Made by a program: the position numbers and the translations under genes | Assembly: GCF_964204865.1 (NCBI RefSeq) | Contig: NC_135260.1 | Span: 9,936,001-10,000,000 of the forward strand | DNA: 64,000 nucleotides | DNA from: Styela clava | Taxonomy: Eukaryota > Chordata > Ascidiacea > Stolidobranchia > Styelidae | Reading direction: 5' to 3' | Shown: positions 12,100 to 25,200 of the stretch, piece after piece | Layout: every line of letters begins with the position of its first letter | Numbering within the stretch: the stretch's first letter is position 1 | The notes under the pieces: generated by a model | The model's input: the letters and a program-made list of their open reading frames with translations, nothing else | Database searches by the model: none | What the model was told of the DNA's origin: nothing

Positions 12100-13128
12100 A
12101 TGGTGAATTGCTCAATCAATCAAACAACATCTACCAACGAAAACATCGGTACAATTTCAACATGGGACTTTTATCTTAACGTTCTCTATACGATTATAAT
12201 AGTTTACATTACTATTTGCCAAATCGTTGTGTATTTCACAAAATCAATACTTAAGCCAAAACGAAAAGGCTTAGTGAATGCACAACATTACAGAAGTTTG
12301 CCCTATCTTTTAAACACCACCTTAATAATTTCTGGGTTGGTTGGAATGGCAAAAATGGGTTTGGTGATTTCAAAATATTTTGTACCATATACACCTATCA
12401 CAAACGTCGTTAATTTGCTTTTGGGTGGATACTCTTTTATTACAGTGTATTTGATTTTATGGTTACGACAAACCATGTTCACTTGTGAACCAACTTTACG
12501 ACATCTATCTTCAAAATCGTGGAAAGTTTTTAGTCAGTTTCAAGGACTTTTTATTGTTTTATTCAGCTTGATTATCAGCGTGGCTACAGCATTTGAAGCT
12601 ATAAACAGCAATGCCCTGAGACTCAGTTGTATACCGAGATGGCCGGTTTTAGCGTTTCTGTTTCTACAAATCGAAACTCAAATTTCTGTCCTAGCTTTGT
12701 TTATTGTCCCGATGTTTCGCCATCACAAAAACGTGACAGCGTCCGCCACAAATCAAGCGCCGCCACTCTCACTCATAACGCTTATGAAAAGATCAATTGT
12801 GATGACTGCTTTAGCCGTTATTTCAGATTTAACCGCGTTTTCTGTGTTTTTCTTTGTCGGGGAAATGACATTGTATAACTTTAATATTGTGTTTAATTTA
12901 ATTTGCGTTATATTTTGTTTTGTTGATTGGAGAGATCGCCTATTCCCATTTCTTATTTTACACCGAATGAAAGGCCAAGCCAAAGACTTCCGAGGGAGTT
13001 CGTTCACAACAGAAATGAGTGCTAAAGGAACACTCATCAAGCAATTACCTCAAATCACACCCATGCATTTGTCCGGTGTTGCAATGCCCACTCTAGACAT
13101 GACAAGTCACAAAGACATAATTGTCTAA
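12100..13128 (+). CDS. Intronless orphan seven-transmembrane protein
   Basis: Encodes 342 residues from the ATG at 12100, in the favourable context ACAACATGG. The frame is open further upstream but has no earlier ATG. The N-terminus has two N-glycosylation sequons (NCS at 3, NQT at 7). Seven hydrophobic segments lie at about 24-47, 68-90, 102-122, 146-166, 181-206, 228-250 and 256-276, with a basic first internal loop (KPKRK) and a 65-residue cytoplasmic tail. This topology suggests a GPCR-like receptor at the cell surface. I see no DRY after TM3 (it reads WLRQ), no CWxP in TM6 and no NPxxY in TM7, so it is not an ordinary rhodopsin-class receptor. The family is not recognised. AATAAA motifs occur at 13267 and about 13498. 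The topology is fairly sure; ligand and function are unknown. Confidence 0.8.
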   Translation: MVNCSINQTTSTNENIGTISTWDFYLNVLYTIIIVYITICQIVVYFTKSILKPKRKGLVNAQHYRSLPYLLNTTLIISGLVGMAKMGLVISKYFVPYTPITNVVNLLLGGYSFITVYLILWLRQTMFTCEPTLRHLSSKSWKVFSQFQGLFIVLFSLIISVATAFEAINSNALRLSCIPRWPVLAFLFLQIETQISVLALFIVPMFRHHKNVTASATNQAPPLSLITLMKRSIVMTALAVISDLTAFSVFFFVGEMTLYNFNIVFNLICVIFCFVDWRDRLFPFLILHRMKGQAKDFRGSSFTTEMSAKGTLIKQLPQITPMHLSGVAMPTLDMTSHKDIIV

Positions 13129-13859
13129 TATAAAAGCATGAAATATTTCAAAAGCAGTATATTCATGCAGAATACCTCATCATGTGTGGAATACCTCAGA
13201 ATACCTCCTCGTCTATGTATTACAAATGAATAGTAAACTCACTAGTGAACAAACATTATGCCACAAAATAAAGTGAAAGCTTCCGGCCGTTACTGCAAAA
13301 AAAAAATTCATGATCATTCGTTTATTTATATACGGTCGTGTGGGGAACGCCACAAAGTGCAGTATTACCTCGATCTATTGTTATACATGTTTTATAGAAG
13401 GCAGGTTGATTTAAGCCTGAATTTTATCACTGTGAGCCTATATTAGGCCCAACTATTTATTTTTTCAAACTGTGTTAAAATATAATGTTTATCTTCAAAT
13501 AAAATTTTACAGGAAGTCGAATGAAAATATCCCATATATATGAGTTATTTGTTGGGTTCACTTTTTCACCCAAATGTTTTGTTTATTGAAGACATCATTA
13601 TTGTGTTTAGTATTGATTTGACAATGTTATTAAATAATCTCAATAAAAGTGCACTGTTTTGACCATCGAAACGGGTATTATGTTATCATAGAAAATGCGA
13701 ACTGCAATTCGTCAACGTCATTACTTTTGTCGAAATTATTCCAGATGTGTATGACTCCGCTGGTTGGGAACAATAAGCGACATCGGATAAAGTATCAAAT
13801 GAGCCTAACCACTACGATTCTATGCTAATAACACTGATCCACTTACATTATGACGCGAT

Positions 13860-14080
13860 AATGAAATGCGCTATCTTAGTTTGTCACAGCTTGACCCTAA
13901 ATATCTATCAGTTCCATTACCCCCAACTCCATGTGAAAGAGCCTTTTCGACGCAGGCCATGCTGCTATAGCGAATTGAGGTCTGGCTAAACATGCAAACG
14001 TGTAGAAGCTCTTGTGTTTTTAAAAAGAAGAGCTGATTTATGAATGCGGGACATATTTAATTAGGAGAACTTGGCTACCT
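13860..14080 (+). pseudogene. hAT transposase C-terminal relic
   Basis: The + strand frame reads RYLSLSQLDPKYLSVPLPP then TPCERAFSTQAMLL before a TAG stop at about 13969. Further residues (HANV, KLL) appear only after frame changes and more stops. The pattern LSxP...x-ERxFS is the hAT transposase C-terminal dimerisation region, where SERVFS or CERAFS is highly conserved. The relic is short and broken by stops and frameshifts, so it is a dead fragment. It lies about 0.7 kb downstream of the seven-transmembrane gene. Confidence 0.75.
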
Positions 14081-15105
14081 CCCTCTCACGTTTTTCTAGT
14101 TGTTCACAAGTTTCCCTACATCTACATGTACAAACAGTTTTCCTATTATTCTCGTGCTAATTGGTCAAAGTTTTGTCATTGAGCAGAAACCTTTGTGAAA
14201 GGAAAACTTGCATGAGGTACATTGCATTATCATTTCTTATTCTCAAATTAGGTTTAAGTGCTTCCTTTTTTGTAGATTTAATCCTTGGGAACGTCAGCTA
14301 GTATACATTTAATTCGATGTGTAATAATGATGGCATGATTTATTGCTTGTGACAAACTTTTGGGAACTTGTGTTTCGTTTCGAGGACAAAATTTCGGTTC
14401 GCTTTCGAAATACCAATGTTTCGAAAATGCTCAGTCCTAGATGTAGAATAATTGAGATCAGCATTGTTTCAATTGGTATTCTCTGGTTTATTTTGTCAGT
14501 AGTCACCAATTTTTGTCTATCATAAAATAATGAATGCATGAAATAACATTTCAAAATGAAATACTTTGATATATAACGAAATCAAATATAACGATTTTCG
14601 AAAGGGGGGACATGCAACTAAATATCACAAAATGAAAAACGAGTAAAACAAACTAATTATACTATGACTAAAAATTAAGTGCATGATAGTTTGCTGTGAA
14701 TACCTGTATAATGTATTGTAAACAATTTGACTGGCACGAGTAAAGTGAATTGGTATGTCCACAGCCACATTACATTTCTCCTAAATGAAACTTTCTGGTC
14801 AACAGTTTTATTCGAGAAATTCGCATTTTCTTGGTTGTTACTACTACCGTTCTTTATTCCGAATACTACGAGTATGTCAGTGACTGATATCAACACTCTA
14901 ATAAATTATTGAATTTTTATGTATCGCTTAGTTGTCGGTAGAGGTTTTCTATACTCTTCTATCAGTTATTTAAATTTTATTTTTTGACCAATACGAAACT
15001 GATTTGAGATAGTATTACACGAAAAAATAATTCTTCATTTCTAATTGGTATTGTCCATTTCTACTGTGTTGGTCTTTTGATTACTTTTTGAGCGTTTCAT
15101 TAAAG
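14081..15105. other. Intergenic, no gene seen
   Basis: Several short frames on both strands overlap one another, including a near mirror pair at 14309-14554. None has motifs or splice context, and I see no feature to support. Confidence 0.4.
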
Positions 15106-16675
15106 TTATTTATCAAACTTATCCGATAAAAACTTAAAAGGAGCTGTGGCAGTCGCCCAAAACCCATATTTATATGTAGAATAACCACCTATGGCACATA
15201 GTGCAATAAAAGTCATGAATGAAGCCATGAATTCCTTTTCCATTCTCTTAACAGTATGATTCGTTTTCAGCATTTCGTCGACTATATCTCCTCCCACGTT
15301 TTTGTGAGGAAAAGGCTCATCTGGAATCGGTATACCGAAAAAATTTACAGAGCGGTTCCCAACCTTCGGTTACCCTAAAGACCAGTAGTTTATCTGGCGG
15401 TGCATTCTGCAAAACAAAATCTACCATTGCATTGCAGATATTTGAATTTGATATTTTTCTTTTTTAATGAATCAGTAACAATAGTGTCGCAATATTGACA
15501 AATATAAAGATAGTCATTGTTGATGATATGTAAATATTACCTGCAACACATAAGCGTTGTGAGCTCTGTATTTCATTTTCAAAATTTGCTCGTGTAAATT
15601 TGTTTGAATACGAAAAGGGCCTTGTTCTTCTAATCCACATGAAATTCGGCCTGTTAATCACATGAATATCATGTTTATACGAAATGTACGGGATTATCGT
15701 AATATAAAATCATAAAATATTGTTTACATATTATGCTTACTTAAAGGAACGGTTATGTCTCTATCTACTCGTCTAAAAGTCGGAGAAAAAATTGCCATCA
15801 ATCGTACAATAAAGCTACTGTCGTAAGTTTTATACTGGTTCTCAAAACTTTTATACCATTTATCTTCGTCGTCGCGAATTGTCAGAATTATCTGTAAAAC
15901 AGATGAGGTGCTGGGCATAAATAAAGTACCGAACAAACATGTACCTGAATATGACATTTTTACAATGTGATGCCAACGTGGACAACTAGTCGAAAAATAT
16001 AACCAAACAAAAGGCCAAAATAGGATCACCATTTTTTTTTGATAACAAATGCACGCAGTTTCAGAAGCTGTTCTCCCACTATGAAGATGTTTAAGTTTAT
16101 ACCAATCATAATTTTTTCAACTGGCTGTTCTTGCATTTAAAATAAGAGTTCTCAAAGTCGGGTCATCGTGAACAACAAATATATATTTATTTATTGCAAT
16201 CATTTCAGGCGTACAACGCTGCAAAGGATTTCGATACACTTTGATGTGTTTTTTTACAAAAAAACGCGGGGATGAGAATACAGAGCCGTTGTGGCTCGGA
16301 CACTATATGTTTTAAGGTTGGAAAAGTTGGCTAATTCGGAAAATAACTCGTAGGCATCCGAAAAATGTAGAAATTCATAATATAGGCTATTTATTTAACT
16401 GTCACACATTATTCTATGCTTACTTTAGCATCTGGAAAAGCTTTGTGAATTTCTTCCCAGAAATAACAAGCAGGAAGGTCAGTCACAGCATCAACATTCT
16501 CGTACATGCGACGAAAATCTTCTGCGGTCCATCCTTAATTCAATATCTTTGTCCATTCCTTTTCTAAAATGTACATATTTTCTATCACGTCATAAACATT
16601 ATATCCCAATTTTGTGAGAGCATCACACATCGACTTTGTACCAGTTTTGGAAAATCCTGCCACTATCACTTTCAT
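15106..16675 (-). pseudogene. Sulfotransfer_4-like pseudogene, copy B
   Basis: Four exons match the intact paralogue at 27673-30181: 16675-16424 (252 nt), 15891-15741 (151), 15650-15541 (110) and 15406-15106 (301). Exon 1 begins MKVIVAGFSKTGTK, the nucleotide-binding loop, and ends WEEIHKAFPDAK. Two lesions are visible. A TAA at 16535-16537 replaces the residue before GWT, and a run of six T (minus strand) in exon 4 adds one base, shifting frame after PLCKFF; with five T the frame reads on through IPIPDEPFPHKN. Exons 2 and 3 are open, and splice sites and phases are kept, so inactivation may be recent. The homopolymer indel alone could be an assembly error; the stop codon is harder to dismiss. 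Confidence 0.85.
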
Positions 16676-17520
16676 GTTGTTGTTAAAAAATCTATAAAAT
16701 AAATGAAAATGTACACATATCGAGAGTTGCGATGCCCATAACAAATGAATCCGGCCCTGAAATATAATCGTGAGATAGCCTTATAGTTTTTGATGCGTAA
16801 TGGAAGGTCAGAAACTGAAATGGTGCGTGTAAACTGCAATATAAAAGTATGGCAAGTCTTAATTTAACATACATCACAGTCTTTGTTTAAAACAGTATTT
16901 AAGCGAAAATGATGTTCATTTAATACACCAAAATCAATAGTATGAGCTACAAACTGTGAATTTGATGCCCTTTCGCTCTTCTACACTTTGATTGCTACTC
17001 TGGCTAGTCTAAAATGCGTACATTTCCAGCACTTTACTGAATTGGCAAGGGCTGGTGGAAAACTCATCTTTGGTTATCGTTCAGGTTCAAATATTGATTT
17101 ATCAAATACATAATAGCGAGAACGTAGATCTTATTGTACAACTAACAGACATTAACTATAGATATCAAAAATGTGTATGACTAATTCCACTGGCGACATA
17201 TGAAAAAGTTGAAGCATTTCCATGTTCAGTTTGAAGATGAATGGAGCACAACTAAGTTCCGTGTTGTATGCATATGTATGCAGTACATTCCTTTGCAGGG
17301 CGTGCACTGTGCAGTTAGACTACAGCAAAATTTAATCAACTCAGCTAAGCCTTAAGTAAAATATTGCATAATATTGAAATATTTGATTTCGAACGTGAAA
17401 AGTCAATAATGTCAAAATCAGTTAATTAATAACTACGAGCACGAAACTTATACAGCTTTGAAGGTGACGAGATTACGTGTCAGCTACGGTATGTCGACTT
17501 TCATATGAAATGCATTGGTT

Positions 17521-19187
17521 TTACATACGCCGACTCAAATTATTCCAAATACTAATAACACCGCCTTCAAGAGTCGAGGTTAAACCACGAATTACTTTTT
17601 TATATGCCAAAACACCAATACAAATAGAGGCAGTCAGTAGAATAGTTGAAGATATCAACATCTCGTTTCACATTTTAATAACTAACGGATGTGATTTAAG
17701 CATATCATTTAAAATTGTGCTGCCTGCATTTTTGTGTGGAAACGGTTCATCTGGCACCGGGAAACCAAGAAACTGACACAGAGGCTCCCATCCTTCAGAT
17801 ACTTTAAACACAAGCAGTTTGTTCTTTGGAGCGCTCTGAAACATAATGGCAAACACTATTGGATTCTGGTAAGATGTGTGCGATACATATCTTTCTATTC
17901 CTATTTTAGATAAAAAACATAACAATTATTTTACCTGTAAGAAAATGTGCAATATGTGCACGATACTTCAATTTCAATAATTGTTCGTTTAGGCTTCTGT
18001 CGAACCATTTAGCTTCAAAAATTCGCTTGTCGCCAAATACATTGATTCCTTTAAAATAAAACCACCCAAATTGAGTAATAAGTTAATTCAAGAATGTCAA
18101 CCAATGTAGTAACGAAACAACAACATAAGTTGGAACATCATTAAATGGGAGTAGGAACTATAATGTAACCAAAACTAAACCAGGAAATCTTACCACAATG
18201 CCATGACCTGTTACACGTATATATAAGTTTTATTTTAGTGGGTGAAAGCAATTGCATCATTCTGTATATTAAGTTATTGTCTCCAGTTCTGACATGTTTT
18301 TCAAAACTTTCATACCACGCCTCTTCATTCTCTCGCAATGTCAAAATAATCTTTTATCATGTCAAATGGAAATGGGAAAAATAGATTGTAATTTGATATG
18401 TTTGCTGCCATGGCAACACAACAAAATTCCAGAGAATCGATTTCTTCGTATGCGAATGCTCAATTCCATTACAAAGGAATCGCTATATTTACTGGAATTA
18501 CTGCATTTGATATCGAGTTGTCACTAAGAAAACCGAAAAAGAATCGGTCATGGTATCCTATCTGTACGATTTAATTTAGTTAATAAATGGTAGTTGGGTA
18601 TTTTGGGTAAATTGGATATTATGGGTTAATTTGATTCGACGATAGGTTATGTCAGTGATACAACCTTTGTGCTGGAGATAGTAATCAGACTCGAACTATC
18701 TGATAGTTCGAGTATGATTTGTGAGCCAGATCGGAAAAATTGACTGGAAAAATTGATAGTTCGCAGTCGCACGTTGGATTGAACTTAATTAAAAAATCGT
18801 AACTTTCTACCTCTGCAACACTCAATGAAATGCAGTTATCGAGCAGACGAGCAAACGATGATGCAACGCATGACCGCCTGCGTTTACCAGAGACATATAC
18901 GCGTACTTAAAATGCTTATTGCCATTTTCACTCACTTTAGCATCAGGGAATGCCTTATGGATTTCTTCCCAGAAATAGCAGGATGGTACATCTACTACGG
19001 CGTAGACGTGGTCGTAAATTCCTTTGAACATTTCCGTTGTCCAACCTTCGTAAAATATCGTTTTCCATTCATTGTGCAATAATATGCCATTTTCTATAAA
19101 ATCATAAACGTTATACCCTAGTATCGTTAAAGCAGCATTAAGCTACTTTGTTCCTGTTTTAGGAAAACCTGCAGCAATGACTTTTAT
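17521..19187 (-). pseudogene. Sulfotransfer_4-like pseudogene, copy C
   Basis: Exons 19187-18936 (252 nt), 18350-18194 (157), 18048-17935 (114) and 17835-17521 (315) follow the same plan as the intact copy. The start codon position is ATA rather than ATG. Codon 15, just after the binding loop GFPKTGTK, is TAG (19143-19145). Exon 3 is four bases longer, which breaks the frame at its 3' junction. Exon 4 has a TGA at 17668-17670 right before the C-terminal hydrophobic segment, and after it the frame continues open to a normal stop. Exon 2 is in frame with two extra codons. Several independent lesions make this a clear, older pseudogene than copy B. Confidence 0.88.
18690..18714. repeat. Perfect 25-nt palindrome
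   Basis: ACTCGAACTATC is followed by one base and then its exact reverse complement GATAGTTCGAGT. It lies in intron 1 of pseudogene copy C. It could form a small hairpin, but nothing around it suggests an RNA gene. Confidence 0.6.
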
Positions 19188-22100
19188 AATTTCCTATGGC
19201 GCCTTATGACAGTATCAATATTTTATCATTACCCACCCATATTGCGATTCGTTTTTTTTAAAGATAGACTCGGTCCATTTAGTCAAACAAGGGTTTATTT
19301 AAAATAAACTATCATTTCTACGTTGTGAGTAATGTTGACCAGTTGTATAGTCACTTTGATGTTGACAAGCAAGCGAACCATGATTAGAAGAATCGTATAA
19401 AATTTTGACTCATGTTTTGAAGACTCTCAAGAGTAGGAAATTGTAATAATTTAATCACCTACACGGTTTTATCAATTTTGTATTATCTTATTCATGAACG
19501 TCCAATCCGCGGAAGCATTTCGAGTCACCCGCGCTGTATTTTTTAGAATTCAATAAAAAAAATTGAGTTAAACAAACGATACATACAAACGATTTTTTAT
19601 TGTTCCAGAAATGCGCTCTGCCAGCTCTTTCAAACGACCCATGAGTGCCATTTTGATTCGGGACCAACTGGGAGGAGATATCGGCACATAAAGGTGCTAT
19701 AGTCGCTTACACACTTGGCCTTTTACTTCTCTATGTGACGTTATCGCGACACTGTCGGAGCCATTCTCAGATTAAGAATTTGTTAGGAATATATATTATG
19801 TATTGTTCGGGTTTCCAATTTTTTACGTCCGGAAATAATAGAGGTATTGCGAAAATAGCCTGTCAAGACAGACCATAACTCATCGTGTTTAAGAGCTTTG
19901 GAACTCTATAGCGGATCCGGCCCACTTTGGTGTTTTATCCGGCCCACTTGTTCGTGCTGAAATTAGGCTATAGTTTTCATGCATAAAAATTATCGTTGAA
20001 GAGATCGCAGATCGTCCGCAAGTGTAAATATTGTAATTCCACACGTACTATCAGCCCTGAATATAAACATAAAGCCATCTGAATAATTTCTGTACAGTAA
20101 TTCAAAAATGCCAGCTCCTGTCATATCAGCATTTTGGTCTGCATTTTGCTACGCGCGTGTTCGTGGATGTCCCAATACATTTTGTTTACTTTTGTCCAGT
20201 ACAGGGGGGGGGGGGGATTGAGTTGAAATCGCTGATAGTTACTTCAGCATGTCATGGGTATTTAAGACGTGAACATCAATAATATATCGGTAAACTATAT
20301 TACAGGGAATTATTCCTGTATTATGAGGACGACGAGAAAAAGATTTCCTCGGAACTGTGCATGAAGTGTGCAAAACTCATTATTGTGTGGTCATCTGAAA
20401 CGAGAGACTAAATACAAACTAAAAATTTAATCCGCAAATCCAATTAGCGACTGAAAATGAGGAAGTGATTATTGTAAGAAAGGAGCGGAGTCATAAGATA
20501 TATATATATATATATATATCACAAAATATAATGCAGAACATCCCAGCGGTTCCCAAATATGTGTTTGTGCTGCGTCATATCGCCGCATTATTTCAAAGTA
20601 GCAATGCTTTTACTTTATCGTAAAGAATTGTACTAGTGGTATTTTATGACCGACCTTGGAATTTTGCAAATGGTGATTTCTTAAAAATAATCTTAAGTGG
20701 CTCAAATTAATCAAATGACCAAGATCGCTCCTTTTCTTAATAAATAATTAAATTAATTATATTATATATTAAATTGATGTGGCAAGACATTTTTAATTCT
20801 CGTAATAGTCTTGAACTGATTATTTTGCGCAACAGAAAAACCATCAACGGTGAAAAAGTCGGCAATTCCAACAAATGGGTAATCACGACGAATGTTGCCA
20901 TTGAAATTTCCGTTTCCTATTTTGAATACAAAATGAAATCGTCAAATAAAACTTGCCTCCTAAATCCCAAGTTACAGTAATTTTGTTCGTATAAAACAGG
21001 AATGCGCATCATTCATTCTCTTTGATATGAATCTTTTCATTAAATACGGTCATCATGACCGCAATTGTTACATTGTGCTATCTTCATCATTAACGTTATC
21101 CTAGCCCATTAACCCAGCTGTTAAGCTTTTTTTCTATCAACTTTCTTTCTGCTGCTGCCGTAATTTGCCAGCCCTTGTAATAACGACCTATTGATCATTG
21201 TGTCTAGGACTCTAGGTATTTGCAAATAACCGTTTCTGATCATACTGAATTTTGATCATCCGGCCCAATAACCAAGTCTGTTATCCGCATCCGACCCACT
21301 CAGGAAAGTAATTGCCCACCCCTGGACTAGAGGCATTTATTTGTTGGGAACTGTGATGAAAATAATCAAGTGTCTTGGCTTGTATTTGGCGAAACTTTCG
21401 GGAATAACCACTGTATATATATATATAGGCTACTACGCGCCTTCACTTGGATGTGTTGTAGTAGATTTAGATTCTGTCATTTCATATTGTGCTTAATTAT
21501 GAAATGGAACTTGTAATGGCCAATGGGTTGAGTAGTACGCCCTAGTTCTTTCATAAGCTTATAAGATTCTCATGCATGCACAGATTCTCATGCATCCATT
21601 GTAGGATAATGTCTATGGTTTTGCAGGCCATATTAAAAAGGAATATATACATGCATTTCATAAATCTTCTTTACCGCCTAAGAACTTTTTTGGGTAAAAT
21701 AAATGGAGCGTGAATTGAAAATACATTAAAGGCTTACCGGAAAAGGGGTTCAAACGAGATTATCTGCACAAAAGCCCAGGTATTAAGATATAAGTTGTTT
21801 TGCAATAGAAGTTTCGAAACAGGCCTTTTATGGCTGACGAACATGAGAATACATTACTATTGGAGTTCGATAATGACTGTTTTTGATCAGTTTGAAGACT
21901 GGCGATTTTCGGGAATAAGAATATAGTGTCCGAAAAGATTCTGAATAATGGTTCACAGTGTAACTGAAAGGTCGAGATACAGTGATAACTAGGCTAACTG
22001 CTTGTTGACGCATACGAATTCTAAACATACATTTTTTCATTTCTCCTTGGAATACGTTTCGAATGTAAATTCTAGGTAAACATTATTTAATATGTCACAC

Positions 22101-22282
22101 TGTCCAAAACACCCCGTTAACAATATAAGTATAAGTACAAGTATTTGAGAGTGACTTACATCAGTATTTAATATTTATGTATACATATTTCTTTTGTGCA
22201 GAAGAGATCATACTTTTCGCCGACGATATAATTATAGGTATAAAATTTTTATAAAAGTTAAATTGCAAAAAGCGACGAAGCT
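19188..22282. other. Intergenic with transposon scraps and microsatellites
   Basis: About 3.1 kb without a gene. It holds a G-run at about 20203-20216, a (TA)n tract at about 20499-20519, repeated CCGGCCCAC motifs at about 19917-19950, and at about 21250-21330 a segment ending GCCCACCCCTGGACTAG, which looks like one end of a hAT element. The partner end was not found, so no full element is claimed. Confidence 0.4.
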
Positions 22283-25200
22283 ATGAAAAATTGGAAAAAG
22301 TCTGTGCTATGGACATTCCTACTGATTATACAGTTACATTTGTGTAAGTACTATTCACATTAAACATTTAACGGAATACAGTCATATTTTTGCCATTTGA
22401 AATGACTGAATAAGTGTAAGAGGGTACAAATGAGGTAATCTCTGTAAAAATTTGTAACGATAAAATGAAGTTGGAAGTTTTGTTTAGCCTTGTGCAAAGT
22501 TTACCTTTTGGTTTGACGATTTAATTCCATTTTAATCTACATGCAGTTTATCCATTTGTTAAGTATAAATAAAGATTATGTATTCTTCGTTAGAGGTTCA
22601 AGGTATATTCGGGGCTTGAATGCTTTTATATTCTTTAGCTCTTGGATATGATACATTTTGTGGTGGCGAAATGGAAGGATCTTACGGAAAAGTTAAAATT
22701 CGAAATGGGGAACAAAAACCAATTTATTTTTTCACGAAGAGAGAAAATTTGTCGAAAAATTGCGTCTTTTACCAGACATTAGATGAAGGATTACATTCGC
22801 CTGCTTTCTTGCGTATTATTCTTCCGAAATTATCGCTTGAAGATGACGCGATACAGGTTTGTATCTTATTAGATGTTTAACAACATTATCTGACAGAAAA
22901 CAATGGATATATAAATAAAAATAGAAAGCTGTTCGTATCGCATTAAGTGTCGCAGCGATCGGCATTTACTGACGCTATTAGTGTGGCCTGTAACTTTTCT
23001 TCAGTCTATAATTTATTTTGTTGGTGACTGCGTGTGATCTTGCTTTGAGCAATTTTCTCAAAAAAATAAATTGAGTTAGGGGTTTTTGGATCATTTTCAC
23101 CCTATGTGGTGCGTTTGGGATCTTGTGTTGGCGCTCCAGAAGTATGTGCACCAATATAGAGGTAACTAATTTTGTTCGCCTATTTTACATCAAGCTGTGT
23201 AAAAGTACTGAATCTATAGTCATGGGGTATATTCACTTGGCTAACACAGACAGTCACGAACTTGTAACAGAAACTGAAATAAGGAAAATCGGAATAAAAT
23301 TATGACCTAATCCTAACCTGGTACACATACTACGGGAGTACCCTTGTGTTTCATGTGTTCGAGTTAATGTTGATTGACGACAGCGTAAAAAAAATCGTTG
23401 TTATGTACTCTGTGTATTTGATGGTCGAGCTCGTGCATCTAAGTTGATACGTAATATCAGTATAATATAAGTTCAATAAAAATTATAACGTACTCTTCTA
23501 TTTTTTTTTTATCTAAAATGTAGATTCGTGCACGAAGACAACGGCGAGGTTCAAAATGGGAAACTTTAAACACATTTTCGAATATTCAAACTTATTCTAA
23601 AATGAACGTATCAATCGATGCAATCAAGTATCCATTTGTAAAATTATTGATCCCCAGAAATTTAACCCTGATTGAGCCAATTGAATATAGAAGAGTCTAT
23701 CCGATAAGTAAGTCATTCAGGTATCGTTTAAGTCTTTAAGAGAGCATGAAAAGATGTTTAAAATGTCTATCAATAAAGAATTTTAATGAAGTGTTTATAC
23801 CTTCGCTCGCAAACAAGGCCCCAAACCCCTTTCATGCTAACCACAGGACCATTATCTCTATTACCAACGAATCTTAAAAATGCAATGGTTCAATGCTGAT
23901 TGTTATTTATGAGTTGCACTTTGGAATTGTGTATGAACCCGCACGATTTTAGATTGCGCCAAACGATGATTCATAATTGTAATTTAACAAGCTGATAGAA
24001 TTTGAGCGATTGTAAAAGAATAAGAACTAGGGTGTTATTTTTGAAAAATGATAAAATAAAAATGGATGGCATTTTGAAAATAGTGGAAAAGGGTAAAATC
24101 GTTCATTTTTTTATCTATTTTAAACGCAACAATCATTTTTACGAAAGTTCGATTACATTCTTGTGGATAATTATTTGTTCTTGATTGGATTCGATTACCC
24201 GCAAATACGGCTTATTTTTAACAATAAAAGGAAGAAGTTGTTCATTCTTTTATATGTTTCTCCATTTTTAGATCTATACAATGGATCATTGGTACGTCAT
24301 CCATTGCTGCGTTACTGTGGTCTTCACAGAGGTTTTGTTGACGTTATTCATTGCAATTTGACTGCGGAAAAAATCGCCTGCACTTTCAGATGTAAAAAAT
24401 CCCATTTCCCGTTATTTATAGATAGTGATTTATATCCCAAATTTATCGGAATCTGCAGGTAATTTCATTTTTACAGTAGGGGGAAAGGATTAACCTAGCC
24501 GCATTCTCACAAAAATAGTATGAACAGTTTTTGGAAGCGGTTTCAAACGGTTTTGCTGTCTATGTACCGTATACGTATTTTATTCGCGCCAAGTAACTGA
24601 TAAATTATGGTGTTGAAAATGATGAGTTGAAACAAGGCTATATCATAATACTAAGAACAAGAGAGCTACGCACAAATATATGGACACGTTAGAGCGAATC
24701 AGTCTTTACCGGTACCTTTGACGCTACCGGTACCCTCAAAAAAGTTCTGAATTTCCAGTAGCAAGAATTTTGCAGAATCAAAACGTACAGCCAGTCATGA
24801 CACTGACTAAAGTCCGTGTTCCCATGGATAAAATATAATACAGCAAAATTTTAGACGAAATATCAAATTTCATAGAATTCACGCAAAATTTTGAAATGAA
24901 TAAAAGTAATAGCCTTCTAGCGAAGAAATTAATCTTTAACCACTGAAAATTTCAAAGCAATTGGTCCAGTATTCGAAGAGAAAAGCGATTTTTTAAAAAC
25001 GTGTCAAAGAACAAGAACAAGAACAACAACAACGTAATATTGAAACGATCGTTATGGCCACTAAACGTGTCCAATAAGAAGTCACTTATAGTTCAGGACT
25101 GCGTATGCCCCGGATGGCAACCTCCCTCGAGAACAGGCGGTGCAAATACAAAACTGTAACAAATATTTAAATTTTGTTATTTAGGAAGAATGGCACAGTT

